Made by a program: the position numbers and the translations under genes
Notes under the pieces: generated by a model
What the model was told of the DNA's origin: nothing
The model's input: the letters and a program-made list of their open reading frames with translations, nothing else
Databases searched by the model: none
Part shown: one piece after another, positions 8,018 through 16,243 of the stretch
Layout: each line of letters starts with the position of its first letter
Position numbering within the stretch: position 1 is the stretch's first letter
Source: Microcaldota archaeon
GTDB taxonomy: Archaea; Micrarchaeota; Micrarchaeia; Micrarchaeales; CABMGC01
Direction: 5' to 3'
Assembly: GCA_021789155.1 (NCBI GenBank)
Contig: JAJYJW010000005.1
Location: 1 to 44,968 of the forward strand
Length of the DNA stretch: 44,968 nucleotides

Positions 8018-10327
8018 TCATTCATCGGCAGTTATTACAGTAGAACCTGCATCTCCCTTGTTTCTACTGAACATGTATGTTTTCGAACTGCTTCCGTGCT
8101 TCAGCGCTTCGTCATGCGTTATTATGAAAATCTGATCCACTATTTGGGGCAAAACCTCGTTTACCACTTTTATGAAACTGCCGAGCCCATTCTCATCGAT
8201 GTTGTGCGTTGGCTCATCCAGTATCATCCATTTCAGGTTCGGAACCAGCACCAATGCGAACGCCATGCGCATGGCAAGGCATGCGAGGCTTCTCTCCCCT
8301 CCGCTTGCTATCGCATCAACCTCTTCCCATTTGCTTCCCTTCGCGTCTGATGTTTTGACCATGAGCACGTAATCTGAAGCGCTTGGCTCCAGCATTATCG
8401 AGGAATAGTCTTTGTAAGGGTATATTTCAGGCCATATCCTCTGCATGAAATCGTTTATCGAGCTTATCAGTCTTTTCCTGAGTTCTTCTTGAGTCGAATG
8501 AAGCACGTTCCTGAATTTCGCAAGTTCCTCTACCACTTTCTTCCTTGAGCTTATGTCTGCGGATATGCGCTCTATCCGTTCAAGAGTGCTTTTCTTCTCT
8601 GCGAGTATTGCTTCCTTGTCTTTGATGTAGGTCGCGTGCGCTGATACTTCTACCTTGAGCTTTTCGGTTCCGGCTTTCTGCTCAGCAAACTTCGAATTCG
8701 CAGAATCTACATCCTTTTGCGTTGTGGCAATCTGCTTGAGTTCCGCATGTGCTGCTTCCAATTCCTTCGAAATGCGCTCGAATTCTCCCTTGTGCCTATG
8801 CAGCATAAGCGCCTTGTCCTTGTTCGCGTTGATTTTGCTTTGCTTTTCCATCAGTTGTTTGAGATTTTCCTCCTTTTCAGCCAAAATCTTGGAATGCGAA
8901 ACGTTTTCTGCTGCAGCCTTTTCGCGCTCCTTCGCATTGGTTTCTATTTTTCCATCTATTCCTTCGTATTTCTTCAGCATTTCAGTAGTGGATTTGATTA
9001 GGTAAACCTGTTCGTTTTCCTTGTTAAGCTCTTCCTTTTTGATTTTGAGATTTGCATTTGCCTCTATCCCCTTCTTTTCGTAGCCTTCTATGCTCGATTT
9101 CTTCTCGCTTATCATTTTGGTTCGCAGTTCTTCGCTGAGTTCACGTTCGCACACAGGGCATTTTCCCAGATGCGTTTCGAGTTCCTTCAGCATCTTGCGC
9201 TGTTCTGCGGCATTCGCGTCGTACGTGGCCATGCTCTTTGTCAGTTCGTCAATGGTCTGCTTGCACTTTTCCAGAGCTGCGTTCGCCTTTTCAATGCTCT
9301 TGCCCTCTATTTTACCTGTTAGCGAAGCACGTTCGTCTTTTTGCTTTGCCAATTGCCTGGATAGTTCTTCAAGCCTTGCGATGTTGGTTTGAGACAGCGT
9401 TGCTGCTTTCTTCGCATCCTTCAACGCAACGTCGGAGTCGGCAACGAGTTTCGCTACCTTTTCCAATTCCTCTTTTAGTTCTGCATATGCTGGCAGAGCC
9501 TCCTTGGATAACGCCTCTGCTTCTTTCTTGTGCAGTTGTGCCTTGCTTTCCATCTCCGCGATTCTTTTCTCGCTCTCTATTCTTTTAGCTAGCTCCTTCT
9601 TAGCAATTGCAAGTTCGTCGGTGTACGCTCCCAAGAGCTTTTCCGCGCTCTCCAATGCGGAATTGAGTCCTTCGCGTTTTTTGAGCAGTAGATCAAGCTC
9701 TCCAGTAGTTGTCTCAATATCTTTCTTTACCTTTTCCAGATCGAGCTCTTTCATCTCGCTTTCCTTGTCGGATATGCTTTCCTTCAACCTGTTAGCTAAG
9801 GATGTGGAGTTTTCCTGCGCAGTTGCGAACTTGTTCAACCCCAGAAGTTCGTCTATCTGCGATTTTCTCTCGGAAGAACGTAATTCGAGGAAATAATCTA
9901 GCCTGTTCTGCTCAGAATAGACTGCCCTGGCAAAAAGATCGTAGTCTATCTTGAGTATTTTCTCTATCTCTTCAGTGACCCTCTGCGGTTGGCTCTGAAG
10001 ATATTCCCCGTTCCTCTTTAGCGTAGCCTTCGCGGCTTCTTTCAGAGATACGTTGCGTTCTACCTCATAAGAACTTCCGTCGAAATCGAATTCCAATCGT
10101 ACGCTTCCGCTGTTTTGCTGCTCCGGTCTGCTGGTTATCACGTCGTTTATCTTGGTACGCTTGTGTGCCATTGCGGGAAACGTGCCGAATAAAGCGTATG
10201 AAATAGCGTCCATTATAGAGCTCTTCCCAGCACCCATTATGCCTATCATTACGTTTGTGCCCTTGGAGAATTCGAGCAGCGTATGCTTGTGGGTCTTCCA
10301 GTTGGTAAGCTCTATTGCCTTTATCAT
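8018..10327 (-). CDS. rad50: DNA double-strand break repair ATPase Rad50
   Basis: 769 residues, an SMC-like ATPase that works with Mre11 at DNA ends. Walker A is GIMGAGKSS (29-37), the Q-loop is near 139-141 (SEQNR), and the zinc hook CPVC is at 390-393 in the middle of two long coiled-coil arms (about 180-385 and 400-600). The ABC signature is SGGERS (675-680), Walker B is MILDEPTHNID (701-711), and the D-/H-loop region is IITHDEA. Somewhat short for Rad50 (usually 850-900), because the coils are shorter. No mre11, herA or nurA is visible nearby, unlike the usual archaeal cluster. It has its own TATA box. Confidence 0.96.
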   Translation of the reverse strand: MIKAIELTNWKTHKHTLLEFSKGTNVMIGIMGAGKSSIMDAISYALFGTFPAMAHKRTKINDVITSRPEQQNSGSVRLEFDFDGSSYEVERNVSLKEAAKATLKRNGEYLQSQPQRVTEEIEKILKIDYDLFARAVYSEQNRLDYFLELRSSERKSQIDELLGLNKFATAQENSTSLANRLKESISDKESEMKELDLEKVKKDIETTTGELDLLLKKREGLNSALESAEKLLGAYTDELAIAKKELAKRIESEKRIAEMESKAQLHKKEAEALSKEALPAYAELKEELEKVAKLVADSDVALKDAKKAATLSQTNIARLEELSRQLAKQKDERASLTGKIEGKSIEKANAALEKCKQTIDELTKSMATYDANAAEQRKMLKELETHLGKCPVCERELSEELRTKMISEKKSSIEGYEKKGIEANANLKIKKEELNKENEQVYLIKSTTEMLKKYEGIDGKIETNAKEREKAAAENVSHSKILAEKEENLKQLMEKQSKINANKDKALMLHRHKGEFERISKELEAAHAELKQIATTQKDVDSANSKFAEQKAGTEKLKVEVSAHATYIKDKEAILAEKKSTLERIERISADISSRKKVVEELAKFRNVLHSTQEELRKRLISSINDFMQRIWPEIYPYKDYSSIMLEPSASDYVLMVKTSDAKGSKWEEVDAIASGGERSLACLAMRMAFALVLVPNLKWMILDEPTHNIDENGLGSFIKVVNEVLPQIVDQIFIITHDEALKHGSSSKTYMFSRNKGDAGSTVITADE

Positions 10328-10354
10328 TTTACCAAAGAATATTTCGCTGGCAAA

Positions 10355-10364
10355 CTATAAAAGC
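10355..10364 (-). promoter_or_regulatory. TATA box of rad50
   Basis: Minus strand CTTTTATAGT is centred 31 bases before the rad50 ATG. This indicates separate transcription from the upstream gene, with a very short leader. Confidence 0.5.
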
Positions 10365-10391
10365 GAACAAGATGGTTAATTTGGCTTTGGG

Positions 10392-11180
10392 TTACATGTG
10401 ACCTGATTCAAACAAAGCGCGCATTATCCTATAAGCGAATTCATCGCTGATTTCAGGGAACTGCTCCAAAATCTGCATTTCAGTTACCGCCCCTTTTTCT
10501 TTTGCAAACTTCAATATTTCTATTGCGGAATTGCTTTCGTTTATGTCTCTTACTTTGGCGTACTTGCAAAACAGTCTTTTTTCAGATGTGGTTACCTCCG
10601 CATCACTCTCGCTTCTAAGCAACTCATTTAGTGCGTTTAACTGATCAGTTTCTATGTTCCTCCTTTGATTTTTATCCTCTGCAAGCTTTTCCACCATCCT
10701 TCTGTTGGCATCGTTCAGCTTGTCCAGTTCCTTTTCGACCAATTTCTGCGCTTCTTCTGGTGCGAGCGTCTTGAAGTTCTTGAGTAATTCTGCGTTTTCT
10801 CTAGCAAACTGCCTCAATGCATTTAGTACGATATTCCCCTTGTCTGTCAAATGCAACTTTCCATACGGCGATACCAGCTTGTCATTGACGCAAAAGTTCA
10901 ACGCTCCTTCAGCATCAAACTGCCTGAACACATCATCGTTGGTTTTTGCAATTGCCCGTGCATAATTAAGTATGCCTTCTTTGCTGCTCCTGTAAGATGG
11001 TCGCGTGTCAACCGCAATCATCACCACCAGCTCGTTCGCATCAGGGTATGCATAGGGATGTGTTACAACCCCCCTGGTGAAGACAATCGAGAGATAATCG
11101 TCATGCGCTAGCAGACTGTCGTTGAACCAGTTTATCAAGACTTGGTTGACATCTACTTCTGCCTTCTTCTGACCGTTCAT
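10392..11180 (-). CDS. Unrecognised protein upstream of rad50, possible C-terminal winged helix
   Basis: 262 residues that I do not recognise. It is soluble, with no signal peptide or membrane segment. Residues 1-125 look mixed alpha/beta and include DDYLSIVFTRGVV and ELVVMIAVDTRPS. Residues 125-185 are a charged helical or coiled-coil stretch rich in Glu, Lys and Asn. The last 45 residues (EILKFAKEKGAVTEMQILEQ onward, ending MRALFESGHM) look like a winged helix-turn-helix. It lies 64 bases upstream of rad50 on the same strand, but each gene has a TATA-like box (CTTATTAAAC at 11203-11212 here). A role with Rad50 is only a guess from position. It does not show Mre11 phosphoesterase motifs. Confidence 0.75.
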   Translation of the reverse strand: MNGQKKAEVDVNQVLINWFNDSLLAHDDYLSIVFTRGVVTHPYAYPDANELVVMIAVDTRPSYRSSKEGILNYARAIAKTNDDVFRQFDAEGALNFCVNDKLVSPYGKLHLTDKGNIVLNALRQFARENAELLKNFKTLAPEEAQKLVEKELDKLNDANRRMVEKLAEDKNQRRNIETDQLNALNELLRSESDAEVTTSEKRLFCKYAKVRDINESNSAIEILKFAKEKGAVTEMQILEQFPEISDEFAYRIMRALFESGHM

Positions 11181-11235
11181 GCTATCTCTTAAATTGGGTA
11201 TGCTTATTAAACGTTTTTCCGTCTTCGTTTATGAG

Positions 11236-11253
11236 AAAAAGAATGGAGAAAAA
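11236..11253 (-). terminator. Oligo-T terminator after EF-1beta
   Basis: The minus strand carries two T5 tracts (11249-11253 and 11236-11240) within 20 bases after the EF-1beta stop, as in archaeal U-tract termination. Confidence 0.45.
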
Positions 11254-11257
11254 GAGG

Positions 11258-11503
11258 TTAGAGAAGACTCTCTTCCTCTACTTCAACTTGCGTTACGCCG
11301 TTTACCTTCTTCAGAGCTTCTTCTATGCTTGAGCTTCCGTCTTCGGCTTCGTACATGAAAAGAACTTTTATTACCTTTATGCCGAATGCCAGGTCTTCCA
11401 ATTGCATTCCCTTCGGATTCATTACCTTCTTTATTTCATCGCTGACCTTCTGCTCGTTGCCGGCTTCGGTATAAACCTTGAAAAGTATTGTTGCCTTTCC
11501 CAT
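11258..11503 (-). CDS. ef1b: Translation elongation factor 1-beta (aEF-1B)
   Basis: 81 residues, the guanine-nucleotide exchange factor for archaeal EF-1alpha. The start MGKATILFKVYTEAG, the central PKGMQLEDLAFGIKVIKVLF and the terminal NGVTQVEVEEES match the small ferredoxin-like aEF-1B family (about 85-90 residues). The ATG at 11503 shares one base with the TAA of the upstream zinc-ribbon gene (TAATG), so the two are translationally coupled. This gene pair is conserved in many archaea, which supports both calls and both starts. Confidence 0.93.
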   Translation of the reverse strand: MGKATILFKVYTEAGNEQKVSDEIKKVMNPKGMQLEDLAFGIKVIKVLFMYEAEDGSSSIEEALKKVNGVTQVEVEEESLL

Positions 11504-11670
11504 TAAGGTCCCTCGAACTTGCAACTCTTGCACGTGTATTTTGCATACACCTCTCTGCAGTGCAGGCATCTTACCATGTCGGTTTCGCCGCACTTAGGGC
11601 ATTTGAATTCTACGTATCTGTCGCTTAGCTTGCCGCATGAGCAGCAAACCTTTCCTGATGCTATTGGCAT
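11503..11670 (-). CDS. Small zinc-ribbon protein partnered with EF-1beta
   Basis: 55 residues with four CxxC-type knuckles (near residues 9-12, 24-27, 35-38 and 47-50), enough for two zinc sites, ending SCKFEGP. It resembles the archaeal zinc-finger micro-proteins encoded next to EF-1beta, such as HVO_2753 of Haloferax. The biochemical role is not established; an RNA or translation link is suggested by the neighbour. The start is ATG 11670 (MPIASGK). An in-frame TTG at 11688 adds six residues that do not look like the family. Confidence 0.85.
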   Translation of the reverse strand: MPIASGKVCCSCGKLSDRYVEFKCPKCGETDMVRCLHCREVYAKYTCKSCKFEGP

Positions 11671-11714
11671 ATAAACACTATCTATCAAAGAGATATAGAG
11701 TTAATATACAAGAA

Positions 11715-11724
11715 CATATAAAAA
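11715..11724. promoter_or_regulatory. TATA box between the zinc-ribbon gene and tRNA-Arg
   Basis: CATATAAAAA is about 30 bases before the tRNA-Arg 5' end on the plus strand. In the other direction it lies about 50 bases before the zinc-ribbon ATG. A second AT-rich box (TAATATAC, 11702-11709) may serve the minus gene instead. Confidence 0.45.
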
Positions 11725-11747
11725 ACAGTGGGAAAACGTATTTTTGT

Positions 11748-11822
11748 GGGCATGTGGCGTAACTTGGATAGCGCAACGGCTTGCGGAGCCGTAGGTTGCG
11801 GGTTCAAATCCCGCCATGCCCG
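11748..11822 (+). tRNA. tRNA-Arg, anticodon GCG
   Basis: A full cloverleaf can be drawn. The acceptor is GGGCATG/CATGCCC and the D-arm is GCGT/GCGC. The anticodon stem is ACGGC/GCCGT with loop TTGCGGA, giving GCG (reads CGC). The T-arm is GCGGG/CCCGC with loop TTCAAAT, and the discriminator is G. There is no intron and CCA is not encoded. Confidence 0.95.
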
Positions 11823-11861
11823 AATCCTCTTTTCAAGGTACGAAACGATGAATCAGATATG

Positions 11862-11871
11862 ATTATAAATG
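11862..11871 (+). promoter_or_regulatory. TATA box of the helical-repeat cassette
   Basis: ATTATAAATG is centred 37 bases before the ATG at 11903. It probably drives the three-gene run 11903-14738. Confidence 0.45.
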
Positions 11872-11902
11872 CAGATAATCTAAGCTTGTCCTAAGTGTTG
11901 CG

Positions 11903-13072
11903 ATGAATGCGCTCAGCAATGGCGATGACGAAACTGTTCATGTGAAAACCGAACAGAATTTCGGTTCGAGGGCGGAAATACAGAAGCTGCTCATGGATAA
12001 CGTCAGAAATCCTATGCGTGAGAAGGAAATAATCAGCCAGCTAGAGAAAAGCATTGTCGCAGATGACTTCAATGGTGCAGCGAACCTTCTGGAGAATTCT
12101 GGCTTGCATAAGAAAGGTGCGTCTGGCAAGTTGGAGATGTTCGTCATCAAGAGCCTAGTTGAGAGCATAAATTACAAGAAGCAAGACAGCAGGGATACTG
12201 CCTCTCGCTTGAAGAGAGAATATGGGTTGGGCTACTTTGATCTAAAGAATATAGTCGCTAAGAGCATGGAGAAAAACCTCAGCAAGAATACATATGACGG
12301 GTTGGCTAATGCCGCATTGCTGGCAGAGATATTCCACGTTCCAAATTCCGATCTTGTAAAGTACAGGGACATGGCACTTAAATGTGCAACCGATACGTTC
12401 GCAAATGCATACGTCAACCCTAAGAGCACTACTGCCGAGTTGCGCGCATTTGGAATAAACTCCGAAGACGCAAAGCTATCGTTTCTGGCATCGATGGGAA
12501 AGTTGATGGAAAACGGACATTTTTGGTATATTGATTTGGCTGAAAAGTTTTTCCACTTGACGTATGGCGATATAAAACACCTGAAAGGCATTGCGATTGA
12601 TTCAATCGGGGCTTTTCTCAAGGCAAAGAACAGGGCGTATTTCATCGATGAAGTTGCGAACATGGCGAAGCTCTTTAAGATAGGCGCCGGAGAACTAAGC
12701 GCATTCAAACCATCTGCGATAAAAAGCGTGGGCAGGGCACTGCACTCAGGAGAAGACCTGGAAAAACTGAACCACATAATGCGATTGTTCGATATAACAA
12801 ATTCAGATATTAAGGGAGAAGTGGGTATTGTCATCAAATCACTTATAGCACAGGGCAGCGATCTGAAAATGGAGGTTGCACGCTTCCTCGTCGAACGATT
12901 CAATTTCTCAGATTCGGATTTTGATATGATGGTGAAGGAAGTAGCAATGGAATACGTGATGCACCTCAGGCTGAAAGACGCGGAAAGAATAATATGGAAT
13001 GCCGGGATGAAAGTTGAGGATGTCAAAGCGCTAATATCCGAGGCAAACGTCAAGGCGCGAGGTCCCCAATAA
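11903..13072 (+). CDS. Tandem helical-repeat protein, paralogue 1
   Basis: 389 residues of unknown function, with no signal peptide or membrane span. From about residue 107 it is built of eight degenerate repeats of 34-41 residues. Each opens with an F/Y/A-x-hydrophobic turn and an Asp/Glu-Asn cap, then two amphipathic helices. The openings are YGLGYFD (107), FHVPNSD (144), FGINSED (183), FHLTYGD (217), FKIGAGE (258), FDITNSD (296), FNFSDSD (333) and AGMKVED (367). The N-terminal 100 residues carry LMDNVRNPMREKEIISQLEK, which recurs in the next gene as LVKNVSNPIRTQEIVAELKR. Alpha-solenoid scaffolds are a reasonable structural guess. No catalytic motif is seen. Confidence 0.8.
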   Translation: MNALSNGDDETVHVKTEQNFGSRAEIQKLLMDNVRNPMREKEIISQLEKSIVADDFNGAANLLENSGLHKKGASGKLEMFVIKSLVESINYKKQDSRDTASRLKREYGLGYFDLKNIVAKSMEKNLSKNTYDGLANAALLAEIFHVPNSDLVKYRDMALKCATDTFANAYVNPKSTTAELRAFGINSEDAKLSFLASMGKLMENGHFWYIDLAEKFFHLTYGDIKHLKGIAIDSIGAFLKAKNRAYFIDEVANMAKLFKIGAGELSAFKPSAIKSVGRALHSGEDLEKLNHIMRLFDITNSDIKGEVGIVIKSLIAQGSDLKMEVARFLVERFNFSDSDFDMMVKEVAMEYVMHLRLKDAERIIWNAGMKVEDVKALISEANVKARGPQ

Positions 13073-13093
13073 TAGAAAATTAGGGATGGTTTT

Positions 13094-14344
13094 ATGGTAG
13101 AGACAACAAAGAAAACTGATGTGTTCACATCTGAGAATGAAGTGTGCGAATTTCTAGTTAAAAACGTGTCGAATCCGATCCGTACGCAGGAGATAGTTGC
13201 GGAACTGAAGCGCGTTTATTCGCTCCAGAGCGACAGGAGCATACATGCCATCAGAGAAGACATGGACAATGCGGGTATAGATGGAAAGAGCATAGCCCAA
13301 GAAATAAAGCCTTCAATCATTGAATTTCTCGCGAGGGTGGACTTTTCAGTCAATTCGATGGATCTTGCGCATAGCGTAAATCATCTGTTCGGGTTAACAT
13401 ATGAAAATATGAAAAGCGAATTCGCAAATTCCATAACAAAAAACTTGAAAGAGAATACGTTTCAAGGATTGTTTAACGCAGCGATTTTGTTGTCGTCATT
13501 CGTGCCGGGAGGGAAGACGGAGGAATTCAAGGATTTGGCTCGTGAGACAGCAAGGGACCTATTCGCATACGATTTGCCCAGGTTAGCAAGCCAAAACCCT
13601 AAGTTCCATGAGTCTCTGCTTTTTCACATAAATTGCGTGTCTGGCTGGTTGGAGCAGTTCGGCGTTTCAGAGGGAGAGGTCAAGCAGGATTACCTGTCTC
13701 AAATCCCGAACATAATGCACCGTTTCGGGAACGAAGGAATCAAGTTCATAGAAAGGACGGTCGAAGGCACGGGCAGATCCGGGGTGCTTGGTCTTAAGAG
13801 AGAGGATATGCTTGTTTTCAAGCAGAATGCGATAGAGCAAATGACAGTGTTTTTGGATCTAAGGAAAACCACATCCTCTTTTGATGATTTAGTCAGGACC
13901 ATCGAGTTCTTCGGAATTTCGCAAAATGATACTGGGCAATTCAAGCAGAAAGCAGTAAAGAAGATTGGCGGCATAATGTTCAACAGCAATTCGAGGGAGT
14001 GGTTGCTTGCCCATGGAGGTTCGCCAAGCAATTTAGCGAGAGTGATGGCAGCATTCGGCATTTCTACAGACGACATGAAGCAGGAAATCATAAAAGTGGT
14101 CTGGAAGAGAATAAAAGAAGCAAGCGCTTATAGCGTAGAAACCGCAATGCTGCTCATAAACGGATTCGGATTTCGCAAAGAGGATTTCCAGGAGAGCATA
14201 AACAAAGCCGTAAGACATCTCATGAACGGGCTCAGATTCAAAGAAGCATCAGAGATAATAATGCTCGTCGGCATGGACAAGAGAACTGTGGAAATGCTCG
14301 CAAGCCAGGCAAGCCTGGAATTCAGCAAACGCGGGTCAGATTAA
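13094..14344 (+). CDS. Tandem helical-repeat protein, paralogue 2
   Basis: 416 residues, a diverged copy of the preceding gene and 21 bases downstream of it with AGGGATGG before its ATG. The same architecture is visible: an N-terminal segment with KNVSNPIRTQEIVAELK, then repeats opening FGLTYEN (99), FVPGGKTEE (136), FGVSEGE (189), LGLKRED (232), FGISQND (273), FGISTDD (321), FGFRKED (358) and VGMDKRT (392). The copies are about 25-30% alike by eye, so the duplication is old. Function unknown. Co-transcription of two solenoid paralogues suggests a heteromeric scaffold or a surface for protein-protein or RNA contacts, but this is inference. Confidence 0.8.
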   Translation: MVETTKKTDVFTSENEVCEFLVKNVSNPIRTQEIVAELKRVYSLQSDRSIHAIREDMDNAGIDGKSIAQEIKPSIIEFLARVDFSVNSMDLAHSVNHLFGLTYENMKSEFANSITKNLKENTFQGLFNAAILLSSFVPGGKTEEFKDLARETARDLFAYDLPRLASQNPKFHESLLFHINCVSGWLEQFGVSEGEVKQDYLSQIPNIMHRFGNEGIKFIERTVEGTGRSGVLGLKREDMLVFKQNAIEQMTVFLDLRKTTSSFDDLVRTIEFFGISQNDTGQFKQKAVKKIGGIMFNSNSREWLLAHGGSPSNLARVMAAFGISTDDMKQEIIKVVWKRIKEASAYSVETAMLLINGFGFRKEDFQESINKAVRHLMNGLRFKEASEIIMLVGMDKRTVEMLASQASLEFSKRGSD

Positions 14345-14354
14345 TAAAACTTCA

Positions 14355-14738
14355 ATGCATATTCAGTCCATGGCGAGGAAAACGGACGATATCGATAGCA
14401 TAATCGAATCGGTAAACAGATGGGAGGCTCGCAGAAGCAGGAATAGCGGAGTAATATCGCGGCAATCGCAGGAATCTCAGCAGCAGGGCAAAATTCTGGT
14501 TGGCAAAGTAGACAAGTTCTTCTCGAAACTCAATGTGGCTGCAGTGAAACTTGCGCTTCCGATAAGCGTTGGCGACGTGATCGAGATAGGAACAGAAGAG
14601 GAAGCGATAAGGCAGAGAATAACGAGCATGCAGATAAACAGAGTGGAAGTAAACGAAGCAAAGGAAGGAGACGATGTGGGCATAGCACTCAAGTACAACG
14701 TCGCAGAAGGGAGCGACGTATACAAAATCGTGCGATGA
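14355..14738 (+). CDS. Translation elongation factor-like protein (EF-Tu domain 2-like barrel)
   Basis: 127 residues. After a 45-residue polar, Gln/Ser/Arg-rich N-terminus, the segment GKILVGKVDKFFSKLNVAAV, then LPISVGDVIEIG, then MQINRVEV and GDDVGIALKYNV, follows the beta-barrel of EF-Tu/IF2 domain II. Small archaeal proteins with this domain alone are annotated as elongation-factor-like. There is no GTPase domain, so it is not an EF-Tu. It begins 10 bases after the second helical-repeat gene and is probably in its transcript. A ribosome- or RNA-related role is suggested by the fold only. An ATG at 14370 is an alternative start. Confidence 0.75.
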   Translation: MHIQSMARKTDDIDSIIESVNRWEARRSRNSGVISRQSQESQQQGKILVGKVDKFFSKLNVAAVKLALPISVGDVIEIGTEEEAIRQRITSMQINRVEVNEAKEGDDVGIALKYNVAEGSDVYKIVR

Positions 14739-14766
14739 TTTGCATACGTGCCAGATTCCGTTCCGA

Positions 14767-15999
14767 TCATGAAACAGGGGCTTGCTGTTCACCTTCGACC
14801 TTGGGGTAGTGCGTTTTTCCGAAATACAAGCTCATTATGATGTTCAATTTTCCTGAAAGCACTACCCAATACGCGATTCCGAATGCCTTCTTCATTACGT
14901 ATTTCAATATCGAAGGCGTCTGCTTCTGCGTTTGCGAGGTATACGTGGCAGATACGAATAATCCGTGCCTGTTTCCCACTTCCATAGGGCAGTTTATCCT
15001 TCCGTTGTACGCAACCAGCTTTCCGGTGTTCCTGAGCAATGCGATAATGTTCTCAGACACCACTTCAGATTCCAGATGTGCAACTACTCCTGATTTCGAC
15101 ACGGGAATATCGGTGGCATCGCCCATTGCGAATGCGTTCTCGAATCCCTTAATCTGCAGAGTGTCCCTTTCTGTGGGCACCCATCCGTACTTGCCGCCAA
15201 TGCCAGAGTCTATGACTGCTTTTGCCCCTCTGTGCGGAGGTATCGCTATCAGCAGGTCATATGATACATCATCGCCTTCCATGGAGTAAACTTTCTTTGC
15301 CTGCGGGTCCACTCTGCTCACGTTGAAAAACGTCATTATCTCTATGCCTTTTTTCTTCAATCGCGGTTCCACCACTTCGGATATTGGTTCCGCGGAATAT
15401 GGCCTCGCATATGGCGTTGTCAGTATTATCTTAACGTCATTCCTGAGATTTTTCCTTCTTAGGAATTCGTCAAGGAGGAACGAAGCCTCTATAGGGGAAG
15501 GAGGGCATTTGTGGGGAACTCCAGCTATAGATATAACCACCGTGCCGCTCTTTAACTCGTTTATCGCAGTCCATATCTTGTGTGCGTTGAACGGTCCGGT
15601 GTGGAAATTGAGAGAGCTTTCCTCCAAACCTTCAAGCAGCGACGGATCGGCCACGGATCCTGTCGCTATGACCAAATAGTCGTAATTTACCTCTTTGCCG
15701 CTAACTGTCGTTACCTTATTGCTTTCCAATGATATTTTCGAAGCGGCATCCACTACGTATTCCACTCTGGCATTCAAAAGTGAAATTTCGCTTTTCACGA
15801 AATCCCCTGGATTCGCACCTTTGAACGCAACATCCAGATTCGCGGGTTGAAACGTATGGTAAATGTTCTCTGCGAGCACTTCAACGGAAATTTCGCCATT
15901 CAATATTTCCTTGTGGAGTTTTGAAGCTAGGTCGTTTGCGAGCATAGTAGCAGAAGTGCCCGCTCCGAGTATGAGTATTTTTTTCTGCATGCGTTTCAT
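14767..15999 (-). CDS. sqr: Sulfide:quinone oxidoreductase-like flavoprotein
   Basis: 410 residues, a FAD-dependent two-dinucleotide-domain oxidoreductase of the SQR/FCSD group. The first Rossmann motif is ILILGAGTSA (8-17), LVIATGS is at 109-115, and AMGDATDIP (291-299) is the FAD-binding GD motif. Cys165 (VPHKCPPSP) and Cys337 (INCPMEV) are candidates for the redox cysteines. The first cysteine expected near the FAD in some SQR types is absent. The C-terminal 40 residues include an amphipathic or hydrophobic helix suited to peripheral membrane binding. ATG 15999 overlaps the TusA stop (ATGA), and the longer reading is rejected for that reason. Expected role: oxidation of sulfide or a persulfide, with electrons to quinone. 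Confidence 0.85.
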   Translation of the reverse strand: MKRMQKKILILGAGTSATMLANDLASKLHKEILNGEISVEVLAENIYHTFQPANLDVAFKGANPGDFVKSEISLLNARVEYVVDAASKISLESNKVTTVSGKEVNYDYLVIATGSVADPSLLEGLEESSLNFHTGPFNAHKIWTAINELKSGTVVISIAGVPHKCPPSPIEASFLLDEFLRRKNLRNDVKIILTTPYARPYSAEPISEVVEPRLKKKGIEIMTFFNVSRVDPQAKKVYSMEGDDVSYDLLIAIPPHRGAKAVIDSGIGGKYGWVPTERDTLQIKGFENAFAMGDATDIPVSKSGVVAHLESEVVSENIIALLRNTGKLVAYNGRINCPMEVGNRHGLFVSATYTSQTQKQTPSILKYVMKKAFGIAYWVVLSGKLNIIMSLYFGKTHYPKVEGEQQAPVS

Positions 16000-16235
16000 C
16001 TTGGCGCGGTGTTGATCCTTACTATTATCCTGGTGTAACCCTGTTCCTCCTTTGCTTCTACTAATTCGTTGCCGCTTTTCTTGCACCACGCTTCGATGTC
16101 GCTTTTTGCGGCGGGATCTGTAGCCAGCAGGTCTATCACGTCGCCAACTTTCGATTCTTTGTATGCTGCGTAAAGGTCAGTAAGCGGTCCGGGGCAGAAG
16201 CTCCCCCTGGAATCTATTACTTTGTGCTCGTCCAT
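15996..16235 (-). CDS. tusA: TusA/SirA-like sulfur carrier protein
   Basis: 79 residues. VIDSRGSFCPGPLTDL has the single conserved Cys14 in the CPxP motif, which carries a persulfide in TusA proteins. The rest follows the small two-layer fold (GDVIDLLATD, DIEAWCKKSG, IIVRI). Sulfur transfer between the DsrE-like protein upstream and the SQR-like protein downstream is the natural reading, since the three genes are contiguous and the stop overlaps the next start. ATG 16235 is chosen because an upstream extension contains only low-quality basic sequence overlapping dsrE. Confidence 0.9.
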   Translation of the reverse strand: MDEHKVIDSRGSFCPGPLTDLYAAYKESKVGDVIDLLATDPAAKSDIEAWCKKSGNELVEAKEEQGYTRIIVRINTAPR

Positions 16236-16243
16236 GCTATCAT

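Noticed and set aside
7731-8021. Minus-strand open frame opposite the histone gene
   Set aside because: The plus strand gives an unmistakable histone fold, so this is its mirror.
12232-13128. Long open frame on the minus strand across the helical-repeat gene
   Set aside because: Ser/Phe/Ile-rich antisense of an Asp/Lys/Ala-rich gene, with no start signals. The plus-strand repeats are clearly the real code.
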